Assembly: GCF_006439025.1 (NCBI RefSeq)
Contig: NZ_RCYZ01000005.1
Location: forward strand, 1-64,000
Source of the DNA: Hymenobacter nivis
GTDB taxonomy: Bacteria; Bacteroidota; Bacteroidia; Cytophagales; Hymenobacteraceae
DNA: 64,000 bases
Reading direction: 5' to 3'
The translations under genes and the position numbers were made by a program. Position 1 is the stretch's first letter; each line of letters starts with the position of its first letter. Of this stretch, positions 53,432 through 61,305 are shown piece after piece. Below the pieces are notes generated by a model. That model worked only from the letters and a program-made list of their open reading frames with translations, was not told where the DNA came from and searched no databases.

Positions 53432-53845
53432 ATGACGGAAGCAATGATTTTAGTGGTGGATGACGACGAAGCAACGCGGCTGACCTTGCGGCGCTGGCTG
53501 ACGCATTTGCAAGTGCGCGGGCAAGTGCTGGAAGCGGCGGACGGGCAAGCCGCCCTGGCGCTCGTCGACGCGCATTGCCACGGCACTACCCCGCCGGTGC
53601 CGCTGCTCGTGCTCCTCGACTTGCAGATGCCGGTCATGGACGGCCTCGAGTTTTTAGAACACCAGCGCCAGCTGCCCCCTGCCCACCAGCAGGCCATGAC
53701 GGTCATCGTCCTTTCGGGGGCGCACGAGACGCCCGCGCGCAAACGGGCGCAGGCCCTGGCCGTGGAAGTCAAGACCAAACCGCTGGATATAACGGAGCTC
53801 GCGGCGCTCCTACACCACTACCTGCCCGCGGCGCTCCCCGCCTGA
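53432..53845 (+). CDS. response regulator, receiver domain only
   Basis: 137 residues comprising one CheY-like domain: acidic pocket VVDDDEA, phosphoacceptor Asp in LLDLQMPVMDG, Thr/Ser in IVLSGAHE and Lys in VKTKPLD. No output domain follows, so it works through protein interaction, as is common for single-domain regulators in Hymenobacter. No histidine kinase is adjacent. An alternative ATG 12 bases downstream (MILVVDDDE) is equally plausible. Confidence 0.92.
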   Translation: MTEAMILVVDDDEATRLTLRRWLTHLQVRGQVLEAADGQAALALVDAHCHGTTPPVPLLVLLDLQMPVMDGLEFLEHQRQLPPAHQQAMTVIVLSGAHETPARKRAQALAVEVKTKPLDITELAALLHHYLPAALPA

Positions 53846-53959
53846 GCCGCGCGACCGGCTAGGCCCCGTGCGGCCGGTGCGGGACGCCAACGCGGTCACG
53901 CCCTGCCGAGGGCCGTGTGGCCGGGCTTTCCCCTGCATTCCTACCTATTTATAGCCGTT

Positions 53960-54397
53960 ATGTCCGTTTTTCCGTCCAACGCCTTCTCCCTCGAGTACCG
54001 CCCTGATTTGGGACTCATCATCGGCCGGTGGCTACAGGACCTACCGCCGCCGGAGTTGCAAGGCACCTACGAGGCCATGCTGGCCGCGGCCCAAGCCCAC
54101 GGCAACTGCCGCTTTTGGCTGCTAGACCTGCGCCGCCGCCCCGTGGCTGGCCCTGACCTGAACGCGTGGTTTCGCGACCAGTTTTCGCCCCGGATTGCGG
54201 CCGCGCTCGGCGGGCCCTTGTTCACGGCCTACCTAGCGGGACCACACCAGCGCCCGGCGGCCGAGAGCGACGCGATGGAACTCTATTTTCGCCGCGAAGC
54301 CGTGGTGGATGCCTTCCCGCAGCTCTTTGAAAGCGAAGCCGAAGCCATGGCGTGGCTGCGCGCTGGGCAGGAGCGCGAGGGGGTAGCACCGGCCTAG
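53960..54397 (+). CDS. hypothetical protein, STAS-like in outline
   Basis: 145 residues: FSLEYRPDLGLIIGRWLQDL, ELQGTYEAMLAAAQAHGNCR, FWLLDLRRRPVAGPDL, DAMELYFRREAVVDAFPQLF, EAMAWLRAGQ. A strand-helix alternation with a central LLDLRRR strand resembles SpoIIAA/STAS-type domains, but I do not match a named family. It follows the receiver-only gene by 114 bases on the same strand and could be its partner. The ATG at 53960 is preferred. Confidence 0.65.
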   Translation: MSVFPSNAFSLEYRPDLGLIIGRWLQDLPPPELQGTYEAMLAAAQAHGNCRFWLLDLRRRPVAGPDLNAWFRDQFSPRIAAALGGPLFTAYLAGPHQRPAAESDAMELYFRREAVVDAFPQLFESEAEAMAWLRAGQEREGVAPA

Positions 54398-54542
54398 CGG
54401 GGCCCGTGGGTGGCCTAGGCGGAGGAATAAATCAAGGAACGAAGGCTTCGGCAAAGCATGCGCTGCTACACCGGTTGTCGTCAATTTCCGTTCGCATCAG
54501 GAACGACGCGCCTTCTCATCGCCAGCTATCGGGGCAAAGAAA

Positions 54543-54566
54543 AAAGCCACCGTATGCAGTGGCTTT
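54543..54566 (+). terminator. rho-independent terminator
   Basis: AAAGCCAC and GTGGCTTT arms with an 8-base loop CGTATGCA, preceded by an A-run and ending in TTT. It closes the DUF1080/receiver/STAS-like run. Confidence 0.75.
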
Positions 54567-54572
54567 CGATAT

Positions 54573-54605
54573 CAAGTTATGATAAGTGAAGGTTATCATA
54601 ACTTG
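54573..54605. repeat. 13-bp inverted repeat, candidate recombination site 2
   Basis: CAAGTTATGATAA pairs with TTATCATAACTTG around GTGAAGG. The centre GATAA...TTATC repeats that of the 22-bp palindrome at 52257. Confidence 0.65.
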
Positions 54606-54628
54606 TTTTCTGATTCACTTAATTGGAA

Positions 54629-54661
54629 GATAAGTACGATTTTTAACTCTTATCCTACCTA
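54629..54661. repeat. imperfect copy of the recombination-site core
   Basis: GATAAG (54629) and CTTATC (54649) face each other over 14 bases, and CTTATCCTACCTA matches the right arm of 52257-52305 at 12 of 13 positions. Confidence 0.5.
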
Positions 54662-54883
54662 ATAGGACTTGTCGGTAGTCACCTATGCAATGGCTCCGAA
54701 AGGTCTTCTGTGCAGTCAGCGTACCTTGCTGGCAATACCTTTGGTACTCTCCACAGGCAAATTGCAGTTAGTAGCCGGGGACAAGTTGCCCGGACCGGGC
54801 TAGTAGCCAATGCCGACTATAAACCGGAGGCACGGCTTACAAAGGCGTGCCTGGCCACCAGTTCTGCCGAAATACTAAGAACA

Positions 54884-55489
54884 GTGACTGAAACGTCTAC
54901 TCCTCCTAACCATAGTCCCGCTTACGACCTGCTGCGTGCCCACCTACAAGTGCGCGTGCCGCTAACCGACGCCGACTTTACTACTTTCTGCGGGTACCTG
55001 CGCCCGCTGGCCCTGCGTAAGCGCCAGCACCTGCTTCAGGCGGGTGAAGTATGCAGCTACTACGCTTTCGTTACGCAGGGCTGCCTGCGCAGCTACTCGC
55101 TCACCAATGAGGGGCACGAGCACACGCTGCAATTTGCGCCGGAAGACTGGTGGATATCGGACCTCTACAGCCTGCTTACGCGGCAGCCCAGCACGATGAA
55201 CATTGACGCGCTGGAAGACTCGCAGCTGCTGCTGCTCGACCAGGCCGACCTGGAAACCATCTACGCCGCGTGCCCCGTGTTCGAGCGCTACTTCCGGTTG
55301 CTGATGCAGAGTCGCTACGTGGTGTTGCAGGAGCGGGTGAACGCCTCGCTGAGCCAGACGGCGACGGAGAAGTACCAGCACTTTCTAGGCAAGTACCCCA
55401 CTATTGTGCAGCGGGTACCGCAGCACGTAATTGCCTCCTACCTGGGAATTACGCCCGAGTCGTTGAGCCGGGTGCGCCGCCAACTGTAG
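54884..55489 (+). CDS. Crp/Fnr family transcriptional regulator
   Basis: About 201 residues from a GTG at 54884 (VTETSTPPNHSPAYDLLRAH). The cyclic-nucleotide-binding-type barrel is seen as LLQAGEVCSYYAFVTQGCLR and FAPEDWWISDLYSLLTRQPS. The C-terminal winged helix contains LSQTATEKYQHFLGKYPTIV and VIASYLGITPESLSRVRRQL. Lack of the conserved cAMP-contact motif suggests another or no ligand, as in many Bacteroidota members. The start is uncertain: the frame is open to 54710. Confidence 0.88.
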   Translation: MTETSTPPNHSPAYDLLRAHLQVRVPLTDADFTTFCGYLRPLALRKRQHLLQAGEVCSYYAFVTQGCLRSYSLTNEGHEHTLQFAPEDWWISDLYSLLTRQPSTMNIDALEDSQLLLLDQADLETIYAACPVFERYFRLLMQSRYVVLQERVNASLSQTATEKYQHFLGKYPTIVQRVPQHVIASYLGITPESLSRVRRQL

Positions 55490-55549
55490 CGCCACGCTTG
55501 GCTGGTGAACAAAGCACGGCCTGGCAGCGGCTTACCAACCGGAGCAACC

Positions 55550-56497
55550 TTACGCGTGCCCTTGGCTAACTGCCCGGTACTCGGTGGGCGTCATGTGCTC
55601 CAGCTGCCGGAACATGCGGGTGAAGTACGCCAGATTGCTGAAGCCGGCCTTAAAGCAAATCTCGGTGATGCTGATGGCCGGGTTTTGCAGGCAGCGCTTG
55701 GCCAGCCGCATCCGCGCCTTGATGATGTAGTCGATGGGCGAGAGGCCGAACTCCTGCTTGAAAGCGCGGAAGAAGTTGGCCTTACTCATGTAGGCCTGCG
55801 CGCTCAGCTCCTCGACGCTGATTTTCTCGGCCAGGTTCTCCTTGATGTAGTGCAGCGTGTGGGCAAAGCGGTTGGAGGTGGCCAGCACCGCCGTGTTGTG
55901 TTCGGTCAGGTGCAGGCGTTGCAGCTGCATCAGGCGCAGCAGCAATTCCTTCACCGCGAAGTCGGCCAGCATGTCCTTGTTCTGGGAGTTATCGAAGCCG
56001 ATGCGTACCAGCTTGTAGATGAGCGCCGTGATTTCCTCGTTGTTATAAAACGCGTGCTGGCTGAGGCTGAGGTTCCACTTCTCGCCCTCGGTGCGCGGGT
56101 AAAACTCGTTGAGGTAGTCAACCGTGTCGATGACTTGTAGCCGGTCGATGGCAAGGGCCACACACTGGGTTGGGTTTTCGTCCGAGGCCTCGGGGAAGTC
56201 AATCAGCATCTTCAGGTTTGGGGGCACCACCATGGTATGGCCGGGCAGGTAGGCGAAGGCCTGCTGGTCGCGCAGGTGCATTACCTTTTTGCCGCGCAGC
56301 ATGTTGGTCAGCACCAGGTCGCTGTACGACTGCGCTACCTGGTCGCCGGGCATGAGCGTTTCGAGAATGCTCAGCTCGTACTTCTCCAGCGTCTGCACCC
56401 GGCGGTGGTCGATGAGCGTGGTGAGCTCGTGAGGTTCGGTAAGCGGTATAGACGGCAACACGTGGATAGGGAATAGAAAAATAAGAGTGAAAAGCAA
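55550..56497 (-). CDS. AraC family transcriptional regulator, divergent from hxlBA
   Basis: Up to 315 residues. The N-terminal part (YELSILETLMPGDQVAQSYS, AFAYLPGHTMVVPPN) is a cupin-like effector domain of the AraC_N type. The C-terminal helix-turn-helix pair is clear: KISVEELSAQAYMSKANFFR and ISITEICFKAGFSNLAYFTR. The first ~20 residues are hydrophobic and may not be translated; a later start near EPHELTTLIDHRR is possible. It is transcribed divergently from hxlB across a 196-base gap, so control of the formaldehyde-fixing genes is likely (inference). Confidence 0.88.
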   Translation of the reverse strand: MLFTLIFLFPIHVLPSIPLTEPHELTTLIDHRRVQTLEKYELSILETLMPGDQVAQSYSDLVLTNMLRGKKVMHLRDQQAFAYLPGHTMVVPPNLKMLIDFPEASDENPTQCVALAIDRLQVIDTVDYLNEFYPRTEGEKWNLSLSQHAFYNNEEITALIYKLVRIGFDNSQNKDMLADFAVKELLLRLMQLQRLHLTEHNTAVLATSNRFAHTLHYIKENLAEKISVEELSAQAYMSKANFFRAFKQEFGLSPIDYIIKARMRLAKRCLQNPAISITEICFKAGFSNLAYFTRMFRQLEHMTPTEYRAVSQGHA

Positions 56498-56601
56498 GCG
56501 GAAAACGACTGGGGCGAAGCTAGCCTATCAGCAGCCCCGCCCGCAGCAATTGGCGGCCCCCAAAGCGGCTATTGCTACGATACTGCCACCGATTGCTAGT
56601 A

Positions 56602-56638
56602 TTGTGCAAGCCCCCATTTTTGGGTGATTCTACTTTTG
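56602..56638 (+). promoter_or_regulatory. candidate Bacteroidota promoter of hxlBA
   Basis: TACTTTTG at 56631-56638 fits the TAnnTTTG -7 element, 56 bases before the hxlB ATG. A TTG lies at 56602, about where the -33 element is expected. Confidence 0.5.
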
Positions 56639-56693
56639 TGCAGCATTCAACGGACGGGCAAAACGGCCAGTTGAAGGGCCGTATCAGCTGCTA

Positions 56694-57311
56694 ATGGGCC
56701 AGTCCCAGCAGCGCAGTAGTAGCATCCCGATGAGCGAGGAAAAACCCCATGAAATGAGCCACGACCTGCATCACAACTTGCAGGTAATACTCCAGGAAAA
56801 CCAGCGCTTGGCCGAGCAGCTCGACCCGGCTGCCGCCGCGATAATTCCGCTCATCCAACACGCTAACCGGGTATTTGTTGTGGGCGCGGGCCGCACCGGG
56901 CTGGCGCTTAAGGCCGCGGCCATGCGCCTGATGCACCTGGGCCTTACGGTGTTTGTAGTGGGCGAAACCACGACGCCCGCCATCGCGGCCGGCGACTTGC
57001 TGCTGGCGGGCTCCGGCTCGGGCACCACCAGCACCATCGTAAAAGCGGCCGAAAAGGCTCAGGCCGTGGGGGCACAGGTAGTGGCTATTTCCACCACCCG
57101 CGAGTCGCCGCTGGCGGCCCTGGCTACGCAGGTTGTCGTGCTGCCCGCCGCCCAAAAGCAGGACCACGGCGGCACCATCTCGCAGCAGTATGCGGGCAGC
57201 CTCTTCGAACAGGCGGTGCTGCTGCTGACCGACGCCATTTTTCAGACCCTGTGGGCCCTGGATGGCACCCCGGCCCAGGAGCTCTGGAAGCGCCACGCCA
57301 ACCTAGAATAG
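56694..57311 (+). CDS. hxlB: 6-phospho-3-hexuloisomerase
   Basis: 205 residues (193 if started at the second ATG, 56730). A SIS-domain isomerase: NRVFVVGAGRTGLALKAAAM RLMHLG, then LLLAGSGSGTTSTIVKAAEK, AQVVAISTTRESPLAAL and QQYAGSLFEQAVLLLTDAIF. It converts 3-hexulose-6-phosphate to fructose-6-phosphate, the second step of the ribulose monophosphate route. The gene precedes hxlA by 84 bases. In non-methylotrophs the pair detoxifies formaldehyde, which fits the aldehyde-related genes elsewhere in the window. Confidence 0.92.
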   Translation: MGQSQQRSSSIPMSEEKPHEMSHDLHHNLQVILQENQRLAEQLDPAAAAIIPLIQHANRVFVVGAGRTGLALKAAAMRLMHLGLTVFVVGETTTPAIAAGDLLLAGSGSGTTSTIVKAAEKAQAVGAQVVAISTTRESPLAALATQVVVLPAAQKQDHGGTISQQYAGSLFEQAVLLLTDAIFQTLWALDGTPAQELWKRHANLE

Positions 57312-57395
57312 AGAGTATCAGCCGTTTTCCCGGCTTCTCAACGGCGCAGCTGTGCCGGATTTTTTGCTATTTTTCATTTAGACCCACTTGCCCAA

Positions 57396-58028
57396 ATGGC
57401 TAAGCTACAAGTTGCAATCGACCTATTAAGCACCAAAGAAGCCCTCGAACTAGCGGCTAAAGTTGCTCCCTACGTGGACATTATCGAGTTGGGTACCCCG
57501 CTCATCAAAAGCGAAGGCCTAGCTGTTATCAAGGCCATGAAAGCGGCCCACCCTGACAAATTGGTGTTTGCCGATTTCAAAACTGCCGATACCGGCGAGC
57601 TGGAAGCCGGCATGGCCTTCGGCGCGGGCGCGGACCTGGTGACCATCCTTGGCTCGGTGGATGACGCGACCATCATTGGCGCGGTGAAAGCCGCCAAAGA
57701 GCACGGCAAGGGCGTAGTAGTCGATACCATCGGCGTAAAGGACCGGGTAAAGCGCGCCCAGGAAGTAAGTAAGCTCGGCGTAGAGTTCGTGGAGCTGCAC
57801 GCCGGCCTTGACGAGCAGGCCCTGCCCGGCTACTCCATTCAAGTGCTAATCGACGAAGCCAAGCGCGCTGGCGTTCCCGTGTCCATCGCGGGTGGCGTAA
57901 ACCTCAAAACTATTGCCGCCGTGAAGCAGGCCGGCGTAGCCGTGGCAGTAGCCGGCGGAGCCATCTACGGAGCCGCCGACCCCGCTGCGGCAGCCAAGGA
58001 GTTGCGGGCTGCGTTCGACGCGGCCTAG
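57396..58028 (+). CDS. hxlA: 3-hexulose-6-phosphate synthase
   Basis: 210 residues, a TIM barrel of the orotidine-5'-phosphate decarboxylase suprafamily. Start LQVAIDLLSTKEALELA, catalytic motif VFADFKTADTGELEAGMAF (Asp-x-Lys-x-x-Asp), then LVTILGSVDD, VELHAGLDEQA, and phosphate-binding VSIAGGVNLKTI and VAVAGGAIYGA. It condenses formaldehyde with ribulose-5-phosphate. Operon with hxlB; a terminator follows 66 bases after the stop. Length and motifs are fully standard. Confidence 0.95.
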   Translation: MAKLQVAIDLLSTKEALELAAKVAPYVDIIELGTPLIKSEGLAVIKAMKAAHPDKLVFADFKTADTGELEAGMAFGAGADLVTILGSVDDATIIGAVKAAKEHGKGVVVDTIGVKDRVKRAQEVSKLGVEFVELHAGLDEQALPGYSIQVLIDEAKRAGVPVSIAGGVNLKTIAAVKQAGVAVAVAGGAIYGAADPAAAAKELRAAFDAA

Positions 58029-58094
58029 ACTGACCAGCCCGAGGCGGGCGGCCGAAAGTGTCGGCTGCTCACGTTTGTGCTGCTTCCTTATGAT

Positions 58095-58126
58095 AAAGCG
58101 CCGGCCCCTGGGTCGGCGCTTTTTTT
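58095..58126 (+). terminator. rho-independent terminator of hxlBA
   Basis: AAAGCGCCG with CGGCGCTTT, 14-base loop region, followed by six or more T. Confidence 0.9.
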
Positions 58127-58309
58127 CATGTCCTACAGGCTCATCCGCGCACGCATTGCCGCGTGGTTCCGAGGTGCTAGCACCAGCCACGTGTAGAGCC
58201 TAAGTCGCCGCATTTCTTACCCTATGATAATGCACTGGGGGTAGGCCCCGGGGGACCTTTGTCTTGTTCTCTCGCCGTGGGAGAATCCTGACAAGTACTT
58301 GTCTTTCTG

Positions 58310-58834
58310 ATGAAAAAAATCCTGCTGCCCCTCGCCCTATTTGCTGCCACGCTGACGGCCGCCGCCCAGAAACCCGCTGCCAAGCACGCTGCTAAATCTG
58401 GCGACCTCGTGGCCCAGCACCTAAAAACCTTTGATGAGCTGGACTACGACGTGTTCAGCAACGCGAAGTGGGACCGCTTGCACGAAAGTCACGCCCAGAA
58501 CATCCTGGTGCATTGACCCGATGGCCACACCACTACCGGCATTGCCCGGCACATCGCCGACCTGAAAGCCATGTTCGTGTACGCCCCCGACACCCAGATT
58601 AAGCAGCACCCCTTTAAGCTGGGTCAAGGCAATTTGACGTCGGTATCCGGCATCATGACGGGCACCTTCACCAAGCCCATGCCCACCGGCGACGGCAAGT
58701 TCATCCAGCCCACGGGCAAGAAATTCAGCTTGCCCATGTCCACCGTCGGCGTGTGGAAAGACGGCGTGATGGTAGAGGAATACCTCTACTGGGACAACCA
58801 ATCCTTTATGAAGCAGCTCGGGCTGGCCAAGTAG
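58310..58834 (+). pseudogene. secreted SnoaL/NTF2-like protein with a single in-frame TGA
   Basis: One frame spans the whole region: signal peptide (LLPLALFAATLTAAAQ), VAQHLKTFDELDYDVFSNAK, HAQNILVH, stop, PDGHTTTGIARHIADLKAMF, VYAPDTQI, and VGVWKDGVMVEEYLYWDNQS FMKQLGL. SnoaL-like ester-cyclase family proteins have HWPDG at this place, so the TGA at 58514-58516 replaces a Trp TGG by one G-to-A change. Otherwise the gene is intact (174 codons). It could be a very recent loss, a sequencing error, or a readthrough site. Confidence 0.78.
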
Positions 58835-58877
58835 CCTAGCCGACTATAAACCTCCTTCCTCTTTCTCGCTTACCGCC

Positions 58878-59825
58878 ATGACTGCTACCCTGCTTCCGTA
58901 TTCCTCGCTGCCCGCCGAGCGCATTGGCGTGCACGCGCCGGCCAGTTTGCCGGCTGCTATTCGCCTGGGCACCGTCCACCTGACGGTGGCCCGCCTCGAC
59001 CGCTCGCTGGCCTTTTACGAGCAGGTGCTGGGCTTTCGGCTGCTGAGCCGCACGCCGGCCACCGGAGGGCAACTGGCCACGGCGGCCCTCGGCGTAGCCG
59101 GTAGCGACGACGTGCTGGTGCTACTGCACGAGCAGCCGGGGGCCCGGCCCGTGCCGCCCCGCGGCCGGCTGGGGCTGTACCACCTGGCAGTGCTGCTGCC
59201 TACCCGCGCCGACCTGGGGCGCTTCATGCGCCACGTGCGTGGGTTGGGTTTGCACATCGGCTCGTCCGACCACAACTACAGCGAGGCCAGCTACATCACC
59301 GACCCCGATGGCTTCACCATCGAAGTGTACCGCGACCGGCCTCGCACCGAGTGGCAGGTAAGCGAGCAGGGCGAAATTCAACCGGCGCTCGAACCGCTCG
59401 ACCTGCCGGGCGTGCTGGCAGCCGCCGGCGATACGCCCTGGCAAGGCTTGCCGGTGGGTACCATCATGGGTCACCTGCACTTCTACACCGGCGACCTGCG
59501 CTTGGCTTTGGCCTTCTATCACCAGGCCTTGGGTTTCGACATCGAAACCTGGAGCCTGCAAGGAGCGCTGTTTGTAGGAGCCGGCGGCTACCACCACCAC
59601 CTGGGGTTGAACGTGTGGGCCGCCGGCTCGCCCGTCGCTACCACGGTTGATGCCCGCCTGCTGCGCTGGGAGCTGTGGCTGCCTACGGCCGCCGAGCGTG
59701 ACGCCGCGCTCACCCGCCTGCAAGCGGCCGGCTACCCCGTGGAGCAAACCCCTGACGGCCCCCTGGTCACCGACCCGTGGGGTATCCGGGTGCTGTTGCG
59801 CACCGAGGCCCAGCCCGCCGCATGA
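58878..59825 (+). CDS. VOC family ring-cleavage dioxygenase, CatE/MhqO-like
   Basis: 315 residues with two vicinal-oxygen-chelate modules. Module 1: LGTVHLTVARLDRSLAFYEQ (His ligand), LGLYHLAVLLPTRADLGRFM (His) and DPDGFTIEVYRDR (Glu). Module 2: IMGHLHFYTGDLRLALAFYH (His), YHHHLGLNVWA and DPWGIRVLL. Such two-domain proteins are Bacillus CatE and MhqO, acting on catechol or hydroquinone. Its stop overlaps the start of the next gene (ATGA), so the dioxygenase and hydrolase are coupled. Confidence 0.88.
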   Translation: MTATLLPYSSLPAERIGVHAPASLPAAIRLGTVHLTVARLDRSLAFYEQVLGFRLLSRTPATGGQLATAALGVAGSDDVLVLLHEQPGARPVPPRGRLGLYHLAVLLPTRADLGRFMRHVRGLGLHIGSSDHNYSEASYITDPDGFTIEVYRDRPRTEWQVSEQGEIQPALEPLDLPGVLAAAGDTPWQGLPVGTIMGHLHFYTGDLRLALAFYHQALGFDIETWSLQGALFVGAGGYHHHLGLNVWAAGSPVATTVDARLLRWELWLPTAAERDAALTRLQAAGYPVEQTPDGPLVTDPWGIRVLLRTEAQPAA

Positions 59826-60571
59826 GCCGTCGCTGGTGCCGGCAATGGCTGGCCTTTTTTCTCGCGTTTTTCCTGACTACTACGATGACACCTGCCACCA
59901 CCACGCAGCCCCCGCTGCTTACTGATTTATCCCTATCCTACCGCCTGGTAAACCCGGCTCAGGCCACCGGGGCTAAACGATTACTGCTGCTGCTGCACGG
60001 CGTGGGCGGCAATGAGCTGAACCTACTACCCGTGGGCGAGCAGCTGGCCGATGCCCACACGCTGGTGCTCTCGGTGCGAGCCCCGCTGGTACTCGGCCCG
60101 ATGGGCTTTGGCTTCTACCAGGTTGATTTTTCGTCGGGCAAGCCCGTCTTCAACCACGCACAGCAGCTGGATGGACAGCGCCTACTCCTCAACCTGATGC
60201 ACGAGGCTTCGGCCAAGTACAACATTCCGACCGGGCAAGTCTATCTGTTAGGCTTCAGCCAGGGTGCCATCATGGCCTACGACGTGGCCCTAACCCGCCC
60301 ATCGCAGGTGCGCGGCGTGCTGGCCTTTAGCGGCCGCATGCTGGCCGAGTCGCGCCAGCACCACGCCCCGGCCGCCGACATCAAGCGCGTCCAGTTCTTC
60401 CTTAGCCACGGCCGCCACGACGACAAGCTGCCCGCTTTCTACGCCGACGAGGCTATCGACTTCCTGAAAACGCTGGGCATCACCCCGCACTACGCGGCTT
60501 TTGAAGGTGGGCACGAAGTATCGGCCAGCAGCCTGGCGGCGGCCCACCAGTGGCTGGCTAAACAGCCCTAG
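59822..60571 (+). CDS. alpha/beta hydrolase, MhqD/YpfH-type carboxylesterase
   Basis: 249 residues. An N-terminal hydrophobic leader (WLAFFLAFFLTTT) suggests export or anchoring. The catalytic triad of the phospholipase/carboxylesterase family is visible: Ser in LLGFSQGAIMAYD, Asp in SHGRHDDKLP and His in EGGHEVSAS; the oxyanion loop is LLLHGVGGNE. Overlap with the VOC gene and the known MhqO-MhqD partnership in Bacillus quinone resistance suggest degradation of quinone- or catechol-derived compounds (inference). Confidence 0.9.
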   Translation: MSRRWCRQWLAFFLAFFLTTTMTPATTTQPPLLTDLSLSYRLVNPAQATGAKRLLLLLHGVGGNELNLLPVGEQLADAHTLVLSVRAPLVLGPMGFGFYQVDFSSGKPVFNHAQQLDGQRLLLNLMHEASAKYNIPTGQVYLLGFSQGAIMAYDVALTRPSQVRGVLAFSGRMLAESRQHHAPAADIKRVQFFLSHGRHDDKLPAFYADEAIDFLKTLGITPHYAAFEGGHEVSASSLAAAHQWLAKQP

Positions 60572-60631
60572 CAGGACTGCCAACCGCCCCTTTTATCTCT
60601 TCAAAATCAATTCAATACTTCTCAAGCAACC

Positions 60632-61291
60632 ATGAAAAATATCCTGTTCCTCGTCCTGCTGGCCGCCACTATGCTGTCGGCTCCCGCGCAAGCTGCTACC
60701 GGCCCCACCGCCCACAACCCCGCTACGACCACCGCGGCCGTTGAAACCTACAAAGTGCAGCCGCAGCTGAGCACGCTCGGCTGGACGGGCAAAAAAGTCG
60801 GTGGCCAGCACACCGGCACCATCAACCTGCAAGACGGCTCTATGCAGGTGAAAGGCAGCCAGATTGTGGGTGGTACGTTCGTGGCCGACATGGCCTCGCT
60901 CAAGAACACCGACCTGACGGATGCCGACTACAACGCCAAGCTGGTGGGCCACTTGAAATCGGACGACTTCTTCGGCGTGGAAAAGAACCCCACGGCTACG
61001 TTCGTTATCACCAGCATCAAGCCGCTGAAGGGTAATGCTAATGGTAACAACGCTACCATCACGGGCAACCTCACCATCAAGGGCAAAACCAACCCCGTCA
61101 GCTTTCCGGCCAAAGTAGGCGTGAAAAACGGCGTAGCCGCCGCCACCGGTACGGCCAGCATCGACCGCAGCAAGTACGACGTGAAGTATGGCTCGACGCT
61201 GTTCGGAGCTGCCGCCGACAAGGCTATTGACGATATGTTCCTGCTCAGCTTCAACGTTATCGCGAAAGCCAACGGCGTGGCCGTGCGCTAG
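60632..61291 (+). CDS. periplasmic YceI family protein
   Basis: 219 residues. Signal peptide (LFLVLLAATMLSAPAQA), then the lipocalin-like YceI barrel: QPQLSTLGWTGKKVGGQHTG, LQDGSMQVKGSQIVGGTFVA, LKSDDFFGVEKNPTATFVIT, GNLTIKGKTNPVSFPAKVG, ASIDRSKYDVKYGS. Family members bind isoprenoid or lipid molecules in the periplasm. Likely follows its neighbours with its own start signal (60-base gap). Length is normal. Confidence 0.93.
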   Translation: MKNILFLVLLAATMLSAPAQAATGPTAHNPATTTAAVETYKVQPQLSTLGWTGKKVGGQHTGTINLQDGSMQVKGSQIVGGTFVADMASLKNTDLTDADYNAKLVGHLKSDDFFGVEKNPTATFVITSIKPLKGNANGNNATITGNLTIKGKTNPVSFPAKVGVKNGVAAATGTASIDRSKYDVKYGSTLFGAAADKAIDDMFLLSFNVIAKANGVAVR

Positions 61292-61305
61292 GTAGCGACT
61301 GGTCC

